Assembly (NCBI RefSeq): GCF_002896965.1
Contig: NZ_LYMM01000002.1
Coordinates: 310,001 to 374,000 of the forward strand
Reading direction: 5' to 3'
DNA: 64,000 bases
DNA from: Novosphingobium guangzhouense
GTDB taxonomy: Bacteria; Pseudomonadota; Alphaproteobacteria; Sphingomonadales; Sphingomonadaceae
This document shows positions 18,729 through 27,190 of this stretch, piece by piece (within the stretch, counting starts at the first letter, position 1; the number at the start of each line of letters is the position of its first letter). The notes beneath the pieces were generated by a model. That model worked only from the letters and a program-made list of their open reading frames with translations. It made no database searches and had not been told where the DNA came from. Position numbers and translations under genes: made by a program.

Positions 18729-19916
18729 ATGAACCCCGCCCCCAGCCAGCGCCACTATGGAATGGATTGGCTGCGCATCGGCGCTTTCGTGATGCTGATA
18801 TTCTACCATGTCGGTTTTTCGTTCACGCCCTGGGGCTATCAGACCCCGACGCGCGGTGTGGTGTGGTGGGCGGAAATTCCGCTTCTGGGGCTGAGCGCAT
18901 GGCGGCTGGCGCTGCTCTTCGCGATTTCCGGCTATGCCAGCGCGGCGCTGTTTTCGCGGGAACGCAATGCCGGGGCTTTCCTCAAGAGCCGATTGCTGCG
19001 GCTGGGCATCCCGCTGCTGTTCGGCCTGACGGTGATTGTGCCACCCCAGCCCTACATGGGTCTGCTCAATACCGGCTACACGCACGGCTACGGCTATTTC
19101 CTGTTCCATGACGCGTTCAGTTTCCGCCGCGTGATGTACGAAAACCTGCCCGCGATCATGCATTTGTGGTTCGTGATCTACCTGCTGGCCTACACGATTG
19201 CGTTGTGTCTGGCGCTGATGGCGATGCCTTCGCGCTGGCGCACGGGGCTGACCGGGGCGGCGCAGAAGGTGCTGGCAGGGCCGTGGATGCTGCCGTTCGG
19301 CTGTTTTGCCATCTACGCCGTGCGCGCGCCCGGAGACGGCTGGACCGATACGCACAACCTGCTGACGGACCTTTGTGCGCACCTCCATTACGGCGGCATG
19401 TTCCTGTTCGGCTATCTGCTGCGCGGCTCTGAGGCGGTGCGCGGCGCGATCGCGCGGCAGTGGAAATGGGCGCTGCTGGTCGGGCTGGCTGGCTATGCCT
19501 TCGTGGTGGTCGAGGCGTGGTACTTCCCCGGCAATGTGCGCACCCCGCGCGCGTGGATGGAGCCGCTGGACTTCGCCAAGGCCGTGCAGTGCTGGGGCAC
19601 GGTGATCGCGCTGTTCGGCATTGCCGACCGGTTCTGGAACCGCGACGGGCGCTGGCGCGGCACTTTGGTAGAAGCGGTGTTCCCGGTGTTCATCGCGCAC
19701 CAGACGGTCATGGTGCTGGTCAGCTACTGGCTGCGTGACAAGGGTCTGACGGCTCTCCCGGAATTCCTGACCCTGTGCATCACCGTGGCGGTTGGATCCT
19801 GGCTGTTCTACCTCGTTGGGCGCGAGGTGGGGCCGCTGCGCCCGCTGATCGGCCTGAAGCGCGCCAAACCGGTGAAGCGGGTGAAGGCAAGCGTGGCACC
19901 GCCGACGGTGGCGTAA
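18729..19916 (+). CDS. Acyltransferase-3 family membrane protein (OpgC-like)
   Basis: The 395-residue protein has about ten hydrophobic segments. The N-terminal signature GMDWLRIGAFVMLIFYHVGF is typical of acyltransferase-3 proteins, with the catalytic-type His in the first segment region. Members O-acylate or succinylate sugars, lipids or glucans at the inner membrane. It ends in a basic tail (KRAKPVKRVKAS). Transcription ends at a clear hairpin starting at 19920. It stands alone between the LacI-like gene and the thiolase operon. Confidence 0.88.
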   Translation: MNPAPSQRHYGMDWLRIGAFVMLIFYHVGFSFTPWGYQTPTRGVVWWAEIPLLGLSAWRLALLFAISGYASAALFSRERNAGAFLKSRLLRLGIPLLFGLTVIVPPQPYMGLLNTGYTHGYGYFLFHDAFSFRRVMYENLPAIMHLWFVIYLLAYTIALCLALMAMPSRWRTGLTGAAQKVLAGPWMLPFGCFAIYAVRAPGDGWTDTHNLLTDLCAHLHYGGMFLFGYLLRGSEAVRGAIARQWKWALLVGLAGYAFVVVEAWYFPGNVRTPRAWMEPLDFAKAVQCWGTVIALFGIADRFWNRDGRWRGTLVEAVFPVFIAHQTVMVLVSYWLRDKGLTALPEFLTLCITVAVGSWLFYLVGREVGPLRPLIGLKRAKPVKRVKASVAPPTVA

Positions 19917-19919
19917 GGC

Positions 19920-19945
19920 ACGGCGCGCAAGGTCTGCGCCGTTTT
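19920..19945 (+). terminator. Rho-independent terminator
   Basis: ACGGCGC at 19920-19926 pairs perfectly with GCGCCGT at 19936-19942, followed by a run of four T at 19942-19945. It is placed right after the acyltransferase stop and before the convergent thiolase gene. Confidence 0.75.
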
Positions 19946-20008
19946 GCGCATCCCCGGCCCCGCAGGAAGGAGAGCCCGCGAGGCCGGAGCTTTCTATAAG
20001 TTTGCCTT

Positions 20009-21172
20009 CTAATCCTTTGCCAGCAGCAGCGCCGCTGCCAGCGGGCCGCCGCCCGAAGTCGCTACGGCCACTTTCGGGTTGCCGGGAATTTGCCGCTCGC
20101 CCGCATTGCCGCGCAATTGCGTCACCGCCTCATGGGCGAAGCCGAAACCGTGGAGCCGCCCCGCGCCCAGCTGACCCCCCGCGGTATTGAGCGGCAATTG
20201 CCCGTCGCGCGCGATCCGCGTTCCGCCTTCGATGAAGCGCCCGCCTTCGCCCTTTTCGCAGAAGCCCAGGCCCTCCAGCCAGGTGATCGGCAGGAAGGCA
20301 AAACCATCATAGAACTGCGCGGTGTCGACATCGTCCACGGTGTAGTCGGTGTGCCGCCACAAGTCTGGCCCCGCATCGTAGGCGGCGGGCCATTCGACCT
20401 GATCCCACGAATAGCGATCGACCGACCCGGACATCGCGGCGATGCGGATCGGTTCGCACTTCACTTCGTCAAGCGCGTCCCCGGCCGACACGATCACCAC
20501 GGTAGAGGCATCGGAAAACCGGTCGCAATCATAGAGGCACAGCGGTGTCGAGATCATCCGCGCCGACATGTACTTGTCCAGCGTCAGTTCGTCTTTGGTG
20601 ATCGCCTTCGCGCGGGGATTGAGCATGGCGTTCTTCGACCCGTTGATGGCGATCTGGCCCAGTTGCTCGCGGGTAAGGCCGTATTTGTGGACGTGGCGCG
20701 CGGCGTACTGTGCGGTCCAGCAGGCGGCCGAAGTTGCCCAGAACGGACTGGTCCACTGCGATGCCCCGGACACGGTATCGGGCCGCGCGCCCATGTAGGT
20801 GGCGGGGTCTGCCATGCCGCCCGCCTCGTAGACGGTGCGAAAGCACAGCACATGGCGGCAGATGCCCTGCTGCACCGCCCATGCGGCCATGCCGATCGCG
20901 GAAAGCTGCGCAGGCTGTTCAAGCCCGCCCATCTGCCATTTCGACTTTATGCCCAGCGCTTCGATCACTTCGTCGGTGCCGACGGGGGAGAAGGCAAGGT
21001 AGCCGGGGCTTTTGCCGGGGAAGGAGAAGACCCCGTCGATCTGCCCGAAGGTCAGGCCCGCCTCCGCGATCGCCTCCTTCGCGGCGTCCAGGGTCAGCAG
21101 CAGCGGATGGCGCGGCAGGCGCACGCCCACTTCGGACTGGCCGACGCCGGTGATGTAGGCTTCGCGCGCCAT
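20009..21172 (-). CDS. Thiolase-fold protein, probable retro-aldolase (SCP-X/Ltp2-like)
   Basis: The 387-residue thiolase-superfamily protein starts at the ATG (MAREAYITGVGQSEVG) overlapping the DUF35 stop. The nucleophilic Cys expected near residue 86 is absent: the segment reads GGLEQPAQLSAIGMAAWAVQQG. The C-terminal half has YDGFAFLPITWLEGLGFCEKGEGG and GRLHGFGFAHEAVTQLRG instead of the usual thiolase GHP loop. This pattern is known from steroid side-chain retro-aldolases (Ltp2) that work with a DUF35 partner, and such a partner is encoded immediately upstream. Thiolytic activity is unlikely; C-C cleavage of a beta-hydroxyacyl-CoA is inferred. Confidence 0.85.
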   Translation of the reverse strand: MAREAYITGVGQSEVGVRLPRHPLLLTLDAAKEAIAEAGLTFGQIDGVFSFPGKSPGYLAFSPVGTDEVIEALGIKSKWQMGGLEQPAQLSAIGMAAWAVQQGICRHVLCFRTVYEAGGMADPATYMGARPDTVSGASQWTSPFWATSAACWTAQYAARHVHKYGLTREQLGQIAINGSKNAMLNPRAKAITKDELTLDKYMSARMISTPLCLYDCDRFSDASTVVIVSAGDALDEVKCEPIRIAAMSGSVDRYSWDQVEWPAAYDAGPDLWRHTDYTVDDVDTAQFYDGFAFLPITWLEGLGFCEKGEGGRFIEGGTRIARDGQLPLNTAGGQLGAGRLHGFGFAHEAVTQLRGNAGERQIPGNPKVAVATSGGGPLAAALLLAKD

Positions 21173-21576
21173 CAGGCCACCTTCTCGAACAAGGGATAGA
21201 AAATGCCGTCCTGCTCTTCGAAGACGACGCGCACCGGATCGCCGAACGCCACCGCCTCCACCGGACAGCCGACGATGTTGGTGGTCAGGTAGACACCCGG
21301 CACGCCATCGAGCGCGACGCGGGCGATCACGAAGGGCACCTCCAGATCCTTGGCCCAGGGCTGGTGGTTGATCGTGAAGGTATCGATCACGCCCGTTCCC
21401 GCGACCGCCTTGGCGGTGATGTTTTCCGACTGGCAGTGGCGGCACAGCACGCGCGGCGGATGGGTATATTGCCCGCAGTCGGCGCAATGGACGATCTTCA
21501 GCTTGCCTTCGGAGCCGCCGGTCCAGAACGCGGTGTTCTCCTGATCCAGCTTGGGCTTGGGTCTGGGTGGGCTCAT
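21172..21576 (-). CDS. DUF35 Zn-ribbon/OB-fold protein (ChsH2-like partner)
   Basis: This 134-residue protein has an N-terminal rubredoxin-like Zn ribbon, Cys-x2-Cys-x10-Cys-x2-Cys (CADCG ... CRHC, about residues 28-45). A DUF35 OB-fold follows (VIDTFTINHQPW, VYLTTNIVGC). These proteins are obligate partners of SCP-X/Ltp2-type thiolase homologues and acyl-CoA binding enzymes. The ATG at 21576 is used because the longer frame to 21672 has no homologous residues. Its stop and the thiolase start share bases (TGATG), indicating coupled synthesis. Confidence 0.92.
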   Translation of the reverse strand: MSPPRPKPKLDQENTAFWTGGSEGKLKIVHCADCGQYTHPPRVLCRHCQSENITAKAVAGTGVIDTFTINHQPWAKDLEVPFVIARVALDGVPGVYLTTNIVGCPVEAVAFGDPVRVVFEEQDGIFYPLFEKVA

Positions 21577-21687
21577 GACTCGCTCTCCGCAGGGTCTGGT
21601 ATGTTTGTGTACCCTTTGGGTGCCGTTAAGTGCCGTCGAGGGCCGCCAGGTCAAGGCAGTAGTCCAAGGCATCGCGGCGACGCTTGC

Positions 21688-22608
21688 TCAGCGCACGGCG
21701 GGCATGATCTCCTCGGCGATCCACTGGGTATAGTCGTAATAGGCAGCGATCGAGGGGAGCGCCGGGATAGGGACGGAACTCCATGTAATTCCAAGAGAAT
21801 TAAGATGGCCGAGGCGATCGATGATCTCCTGCTTCGTCTGGCCGGGGCGGGCGGTAGGATCGTCGATAACCGTATGCCCCTCCCCGACGCGGCTGGTGGA
21901 CATGCCATAGTACACGTCTGCCAGCTGGCCGTTGTAGTCGGGTTGAGAGCGGATGAAGTCGATCCGCGCGGGAATGTCCTCGGGCTTGGTCAGGAATGGC
22001 CACCAGCCTTGCGCATAGCGGGACACGCGCCTGAGGACGGGATTGGCGTCGCCCCCGAACCAGATCGGAATGTGCGGTTTCTGGACCGGCTTGGGTTCGA
22101 ACGCGACATCGCGGAAGGACACATATTGTCCTTCGAATTCAGGTTCTTCCTCAGTCCACAGGGCAATGATGGCCTGAATGTATTCTTCCGCCATCGCGCC
22201 GCGTTCATGGAACGGCACGCCAAGCAGGGCGAATTCTTCCTCCAGCCAGCCCACCGCGAACGTGATCGTCACCCGGCCGCTGGAAAGCCAGTCCATCGTC
22301 GAAAGCGCCTTGGCCGTGACGATCGGATGCTGCGCGGGCAGGATCGCGATGCACGAATTGACACGGACTCGCTCGGTGGCGCCCGCGATATAGGCCATGG
22401 CGGTATAGGCATTGAAGTAGAACGGGCCGGAAAGGTCGACATGGCTTCGGGGAATGACGTGATGTTCGGGAACGGCGATCATCTCGAAACCCAGCTTTTC
22501 CGCCCATTTCGCAAGGCGGGTCTGGTCGGCGCCGGTCACCTGTGTTTCCCACGGCTGCATAGTCGCCTTGAGCCGCAGCATGTGCGGCATCGCGAAGCCC
22601 AGTTTCAT
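21688..22608 (-). CDS. Luciferase-like (LLM class) flavin-dependent oxidoreductase
   Basis: The 306-residue TIM-barrel protein resembles the F420/FMN-dependent bacterial luciferase family. It shows KLGFEMIAVPEHHVIPR, VNSCIAILPAQHP, GRVTITFAVGWLEEEFALLGVPFHERG and IPIWFGGDANPVLRR. The reductive or monooxygenase reaction and the cofactor (FMN or F420) cannot be decided from sequence. It is the sixth gene of the minus-strand operon, 22 nt after the second CaiB gene, with 111 nt separating it from the DUF35 gene. Confidence 0.9.
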   Translation of the reverse strand: MKLGFAMPHMLRLKATMQPWETQVTGADQTRLAKWAEKLGFEMIAVPEHHVIPRSHVDLSGPFYFNAYTAMAYIAGATERVRVNSCIAILPAQHPIVTAKALSTMDWLSSGRVTITFAVGWLEEEFALLGVPFHERGAMAEEYIQAIIALWTEEEPEFEGQYVSFRDVAFEPKPVQKPHIPIWFGGDANPVLRRVSRYAQGWWPFLTKPEDIPARIDFIRSQPDYNGQLADVYYGMSTSRVGEGHTVIDDPTARPGQTKQEIIDRLGHLNSLGITWSSVPIPALPSIAAYYDYTQWIAEEIMPAVR

Positions 22609-22630
22609 GATGCTCCCCCCGATCAGTTAT

Positions 22631-23833
22631 CTAATCGATCACCTTGCGTGCGATCAGATCGTCGATTTCGGTTTCCCGCAATCCCAGAAGATCACGATAG
22701 ATGCAGGCATTGTGCTCGCCCAGCAACGGAGCGCCGCGCTCTACGAGGGGCGGGTCAGGGCTGATCCGCCATGACGGACCGATGATCGGGCGGGTGCCGT
22801 TGCGATGATCCGAGACCATGCGATAGGCTTCGCGGTCCCAGAGGAAGGCATCGGTCGCAAGGTCCAGGGAACTCATCGATTTGAACGCGGGGACGCCCGC
22901 ATTTCCAAGCTTTTCAGCCAGTTCTGCCGCATCATGACCAGCCGTCAGCATGCCGATTTCAGTGTCCAGCGCATGGCGGTTGGTCAGCCGCGCGGCAAGA
23001 GTGATGAAGCGTGGATCGACGGCCAGTGCAGGGGCATCCAGCGTGCTGCAAAGGGCCTGCCATTCCGCCTCGTTCGCCACGGCGATGCTTGTCCAGCCCC
23101 CCCCGGCGCAGGGGTAAGCGCCGTGCGGAGACATCTGCGGGTGGAAGTTGCCGTCTGACGTGGGGACCGCGCCCGTAACGTTCGCGGCGAAGAGGCTGTC
23201 GCCCACAAGACTTGTCATCGTCTCCACGGCGGAAAGGTCGATGAACTGGCCTTCTCCGGTGCTTTCGCGGTGATGGAGCGCGGCAACACAGGCAAGCGCG
23301 GCGCAGGCGCCTGCGGTCGAATCGCCGTAGCGGATGTTCATGCCCCCCGGAGGCTCGTCCTCATATCCGACGAGCGCCGTCAGCCCGGAAAGCGCAGCGA
23401 AGCAGGGCGCATAGCCGGTCTGGTAGCCCAGCGGCCCGTCACTGCCCCACATCTTGATCGAACACTGGATGAGATCCGGCTTGATGGCCCGCAGGCTTTC
23501 GTAATCAAGGCCCGAGCGCTCCATCGCGCCGGGGCGGATATTGTCGATCAGGATATCGGCGGTAGCGATCATCCGCTTGACCAGATCCAGCCCCTCTGCG
23601 GTCTTCATGTTGACCTGAACGGAGAGGACTTCCTGATTGATCGACAGGAAATACGGTGCAGCATCGATGTCCACGCCGCCATAGGCGCGCATCTCGTCAA
23701 GGTTCGAGCGGCTTTCGATCTTGATGACCTCCGCTCCCAGATGGGCGAGGAGCTTGCCCGCATAAGGCCCGGCCCAGACTTTGGTAAGCTCGACCACGCG
23801 GATGCCGTTGAGCGGACCGCCCCTGTCACGCAT
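22631..23833 (-). CDS. CaiB/BaiF CoA transferase, operon copy 2
   Basis: The 400-residue class III CoA transferase has GIRVVELTKVWAGPYAGKLLAHLGAEVIKIE at the N-terminus, ADILIDNIRPGAMERSGLDYESL in the middle, and GEGQFIDLSAVETM with the catalytic Asp. It overlaps the preceding CaiB gene by 8 nt, so the two are probably made together. Adjacent pairs may form a heteromer, since the family forms interlocked dimers (inference). It should activate a carboxylic acid of the pathway by CoA transfer from a donor thioester. Confidence 0.92.
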   Translation of the reverse strand: MRDRGGPLNGIRVVELTKVWAGPYAGKLLAHLGAEVIKIESRSNLDEMRAYGGVDIDAAPYFLSINQEVLSVQVNMKTAEGLDLVKRMIATADILIDNIRPGAMERSGLDYESLRAIKPDLIQCSIKMWGSDGPLGYQTGYAPCFAALSGLTALVGYEDEPPGGMNIRYGDSTAGACAALACVAALHHRESTGEGQFIDLSAVETMTSLVGDSLFAANVTGAVPTSDGNFHPQMSPHGAYPCAGGGWTSIAVANEAEWQALCSTLDAPALAVDPRFITLAARLTNRHALDTEIGMLTAGHDAAELAEKLGNAGVPAFKSMSSLDLATDAFLWDREAYRMVSDHRNGTRPIIGPSWRISPDPPLVERGAPLLGEHNACIYRDLLGLRETEIDDLIARKVID

Positions 23834-24986
23834 GGCTGACCTCCTGCTGATCCGCGCCGGGGGAAGGTGCGGGCGTGCGCACGCGTACCGGCGTGGCGCT
23901 CATCCGGTAACAGGCGCCTGGGTACTCTACCGGGCCGAACGCTGGATGCTCAGCCTGCTGAAAGAAGCCGCGTTCGACGAACTGCGGATGGCGAGGAAGG
24001 TCGTCGGCGGTGTTGACGGGGACCATCGCCACGCCGGCCTTCTGCGCGGCTTCGGTTGTCGGCAGTTTGGGGTGCTGCGCGATCCATGCGGTAAAGTGTC
24101 TGCGAAAGCGGGCGACGTTGTCCGGGGTACAGTCGAATTCCAGCCAGTCTTCCCGGAAATCGACGGTCCAGGGGGGATTGCCCATCAGTGTGCAGAGGGC
24201 CTTCCAGTGCAGGCGCGTGGTCATGAACAGGAAGACATGCCCGTCCACGCAGGCGAAGGATGCGCCGGGGCCGCCCATATCGTAGGCAGTGCGCGCGTCG
24301 CTGGGTTCGGCTTCTCCGGCCAGCATGCGGCCGAGTACGGCGTCGATGCGGTTGATCTGCACTTCGACCTCCGAGATGTCGATGAACTGGCCGTTGCCGG
24401 TTCGGCGCAGCCGCAGGATCGAGGCCATCGTGCACAGAGCGGCATCGATGCCGGCTTCATAGTCGGAAAGGAATCGGCCAGCGCCTTTGAGCGGAGGGCG
24501 GTCAGGTGCGGTTTCACTGGGGCTGTGATAGGCCCAGCCGCCTGCGTTGATGACATTGATGGGCCGCATGTACTGCAGCCGCGCAGGGGCGCCCTGACCG
24601 AACGGGGTGACAAGGGCGTGGACGAGCGCCGGATGATCTTCCGCTACGTTCTCCGGCGTTAGCCCGGTGGCCTGCAACCAGCCATCGTCGTGGTCGTCGA
24701 CAAGGGCGTGCGCGCGCTGGAGCAGGCGATCCAGCAAGGCTCGTTCTCCTGCATCGCCAAGATCGAGGATGACCGACTGCTTGTTGGCATTCAGGTATGC
24801 GAACAGTGTGCTTTCACCCTTGTGGAACGGGCCCATGGCGCGGGTGGGGGCTCCGCCGGGGCGCTCTACCTTGATGACCTGCGCGCCCAGGTCTGCCAGC
24901 AGCTTGCCGGTATATTCGCCGCTGACCCGCTCGGCGGTTTCGACGACGGTGATGCCCGCAAGGGCGCGGGGGGTGTCGGTAGTCAT
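23826..24986 (-). CDS. CaiB/BaiF CoA transferase, operon copy 1
   Basis: The 386-residue class III CoA transferase starts GITVVETAERVSGEYTGKLLADLGAQVIKVERPGGAPTR. A shorter middle and GNGQFIDISEVEVQ follow, with the Asp retained. It is clearly diverged from the neighbouring copy. The segment after VERPG is shortened, and GPFHKGESTLFAYLNANKQSV replaces the usual loop. It overlaps the SDR stop by 4 nt (ATGA) and the next CaiB start by 8 nt. Confidence 0.9.
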   Translation of the reverse strand: MTTDTPRALAGITVVETAERVSGEYTGKLLADLGAQVIKVERPGGAPTRAMGPFHKGESTLFAYLNANKQSVILDLGDAGERALLDRLLQRAHALVDDHDDGWLQATGLTPENVAEDHPALVHALVTPFGQGAPARLQYMRPINVINAGGWAYHSPSETAPDRPPLKGAGRFLSDYEAGIDAALCTMASILRLRRTGNGQFIDISEVEVQINRIDAVLGRMLAGEAEPSDARTAYDMGGPGASFACVDGHVFLFMTTRLHWKALCTLMGNPPWTVDFREDWLEFDCTPDNVARFRRHFTAWIAQHPKLPTTEAAQKAGVAMVPVNTADDLPRHPQFVERGFFQQAEHPAFGPVEYPGACYRMSATPVRVRTPAPSPGADQQEVSHA

Positions 24987-25753
24987 AGCGATTGTCCATC
25001 ATCGATGGTGAACGTGGCGCCGGTCACTTGCGCGGAGGCATCGGACAGCAGGTAGAGCAGCATCGGATCGAGCGCGTCGGACGCCAGCAGGCGGCGTCGA
25101 TGCAGGCCCGCGATGTCGGATTGGCCACGCTCGCCGGCGAACCATTCGGCGTTGATTTCGGAAGGAATCCAGCCGGGCTGGATCGTATTGACATTGATCC
25201 CCTGCCGTATCCATTCGCGTGCGAACTGTCGTCCAAGGTGAGCGAGCGCCGCCTTCGTGGCGGCATACATCGCGTCTCCGCTGCCGTTCTGCTGCGCGGT
25301 GATCGAGCCGATGAGCACGATCCTGCCGCCGGGTTGCTGATTGTGTTCACCGCTGCCGCTGCCGCTGGCGATCAGGCGCCGCGCACCTTCACGCGCGACG
25401 AGGTAGCTGCCGACCAGATTGGTATCGACCACGCTCGACAGGCCCGGTGTGGGCACATCCGTGGCCCGGCCTCCGGTGCCCACACCGGCGTTGGCGACGA
25501 TGCCATGGATCGTGCCGAAGTGCGCCTCGGCCATGTCGAAGGCGGCGATGACGCTGGCCTCATCGGTGACGTCGAGCGGCACAGCAAGGGCGCGTTCTCC
25601 GATCTCTGTCGCCAGCGCCAGCGAGCGTTCGAGCCTGCGGGCACCCAGCACTACACGGCCGCCCGCAGCTGCGATGGTCCGCGCAAAGCCTGCGCCGATC
25701 CCCGACGATGCTCCCGCGATAAGCGTGGTGCGGCCGTGCAGCGGAAAGTTCAC
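24983..25753 (-). CDS. Short-chain dehydrogenase/reductase
   Basis: The 256-residue SDR starts at GTG 25753, inside the Rieske gene's stop (GTGA overlap). The frame stays open far upstream but only as a shadow of the Rieske gene. The Gly motif is AGASSGIGAG, catalytic Ser lies in LIGSITAQQ, and YAATK provides Tyr and Lys. A small insertion (GSGSGEHNQQPGG) precedes the Ser strand. A dehydrogenase right after a Rieske oxygenase often oxidises the cis-diol or alcohol it makes, which fits here (inference). Confidence 0.88.
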   Translation of the reverse strand: MNFPLHGRTTLIAGASSGIGAGFARTIAAAGGRVVLGARRLERSLALATEIGERALAVPLDVTDEASVIAAFDMAEAHFGTIHGIVANAGVGTGGRATDVPTPGLSSVVDTNLVGSYLVAREGARRLIASGSGSGEHNQQPGGRIVLIGSITAQQNGSGDAMYAATKAALAHLGRQFAREWIRQGINVNTIQPGWIPSEINAEWFAGERGQSDIAGLHRRRLLASDALDPMLLYLLSDASAQVTGATFTIDDGQSL

Positions 25754-27180
25754 TTGCGTTGCAGCGCCGTCCAGTCCGGCAGTTTGGGTGGCATCGCGAG
25801 GTATTTGTCGATCGCCAGTTCGAAGTGCCGGATGCGGATTTCCTGATAGTCGCCCAGCGTCAGGCCCGGCTTGGCGGAGGCTTCCAGCCCTTCCTGCTGC
25901 GCATGAAGGTTGTCCGTATCCTGATCGAGTATCACGCCGAAGCCGGGGTCCATACCTTCGGCTTCTGCGAAAGACTGATGATCCTGCAGTACCTGGACCT
26001 CGGCCGTTTCCACCGGGCTGCCGTCGCGCGGTTTGGGGCGCATGAACATGACTTCGTAAATGGTGCGCCGATGGTCCTTCGCATCCGGACGGAAGCGATA
26101 GATCATGGGCAGCGAGATGCCGGGAAACAGGAAGAGGTTGGGGAAGAAGGTGTAGCTGTAGGTGTCGAGCAGTTCGGTGTCGGAAACCGCCGAAAGATCG
26201 GTGTTGGTCGCAGCCTCGAACATGTCGCGGAACATGTCCGCCATGACCTGCCGCGCGCGTTCGCCTTCCTTCAGTTCGGGACGCGAACTGCCCAGCGAGG
26301 AACTGTCGCCCAGCGTGAAGTTGGCGATGATGTCCTGTTCCGAATATTTTTCCCGCAGCTTGGGACTGACAACGCCCAGGGTCGAGATGAAGCGGTTCAC
26401 GTGAGCGCCGTAAACGTCGTACTGCGAATTGACGTCGCCGTTTGCGGGGGCGACTTGCGGGTGCGTGTCGCCGACGTGGTAGGCTTCCATGAAAGCCTCC
26501 ATCGTCAGCTTCCAGTTGGCCGGATAGCTCTTCTGGACATGGAGGTAGATGTAGCGGTCTTGCAGCTTCCACGCAGCCATGTGCGCCATGATCTCCGGCC
26601 CGAGGTAGTCCGCAAGACCCGGAGCATCCGGGTCCATGTTGATCCACACGAAGCCGCCCAGCAGTTCCACACGGGCTTGCGGCAGGCAGTTCCTGCGATG
26701 TGCGGTGTGCGCGAAATCCCACTTCTCGGGGATCTGGCGAAGCGATCCGTCGAGGTTCCAGGTCCAGCCGTGGAACGGGCACTTGAGGTCCATCGCATAG
26801 CCCGCGGTTGCAGACGGTTTCAACTTGGTGCCGCGATGGAGGCAGGCGTTGAAATGGGCGTGGATGCTGCCTTCGTCATCGCGGGCGACGATGAAGGAGT
26901 AAGGCCCGATGTCGTAGACGTAATAGTCGCCGCTTTCCGGGATGTGATCCTCGCGGCAGGCCATCTGCCAGGTGCGTGTCCACATGCGTTCGAATTCCGC
27001 CGTCGCGAAGGCAGGGTCGATGTAGCGGTCCCTGGATATGTCCTCGCTGCCAAGGTATTCGTAGCTTTCGCTGGCGGCCCATCGGGGCGCGCAGACCTTG
27101 TCGCGGGCGATGATTTCCTGCGTGGTTTCGGCCGGGCAGCGTGCCTGGCCGGGCTGCAACATGCCGGTTTCGACGTTCAT
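25750..27180 (-). CDS. Rieske non-heme iron oxygenase, large subunit
   Basis: The 476-residue protein carries the Rieske [2Fe-2S] motif Cys-x-His (NACLHRG) and Cys-x2-His (CPFHGWTW) at about residues 105-130. The mononuclear iron site is in EAFMEAYHVGDTHPQ, with both His. The ATG at 27180 starts MNVETGMLQPG. No small subunit or reductase gene is adjacent, so it is probably an alpha-only (type III-like) enzyme taking electrons from a shared chain. Coupled by overlap to the SDR that follows. Hydroxylation or demethylation of an aromatic or terpenoid ring is the likely reaction. Confidence 0.93.
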   Translation of the reverse strand: MNVETGMLQPGQARCPAETTQEIIARDKVCAPRWAASESYEYLGSEDISRDRYIDPAFATAEFERMWTRTWQMACREDHIPESGDYYVYDIGPYSFIVARDDEGSIHAHFNACLHRGTKLKPSATAGYAMDLKCPFHGWTWNLDGSLRQIPEKWDFAHTAHRRNCLPQARVELLGGFVWINMDPDAPGLADYLGPEIMAHMAAWKLQDRYIYLHVQKSYPANWKLTMEAFMEAYHVGDTHPQVAPANGDVNSQYDVYGAHVNRFISTLGVVSPKLREKYSEQDIIANFTLGDSSSLGSSRPELKEGERARQVMADMFRDMFEAATNTDLSAVSDTELLDTYSYTFFPNLFLFPGISLPMIYRFRPDAKDHRRTIYEVMFMRPKPRDGSPVETAEVQVLQDHQSFAEAEGMDPGFGVILDQDTDNLHAQQEGLEASAKPGLTLGDYQEIRIRHFELAIDKYLAMPPKLPDWTALQRK

Positions 27181-27190
27181 GGGCTTTTCC

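Noticed and set aside
24983-26782. A 599-residue minus-strand open frame containing the SDR
   Set aside because: Only the last 256 residues look like an SDR; the rest is out of frame with the Rieske gene, which has the real motifs. The SDR starts at GTG 25753.
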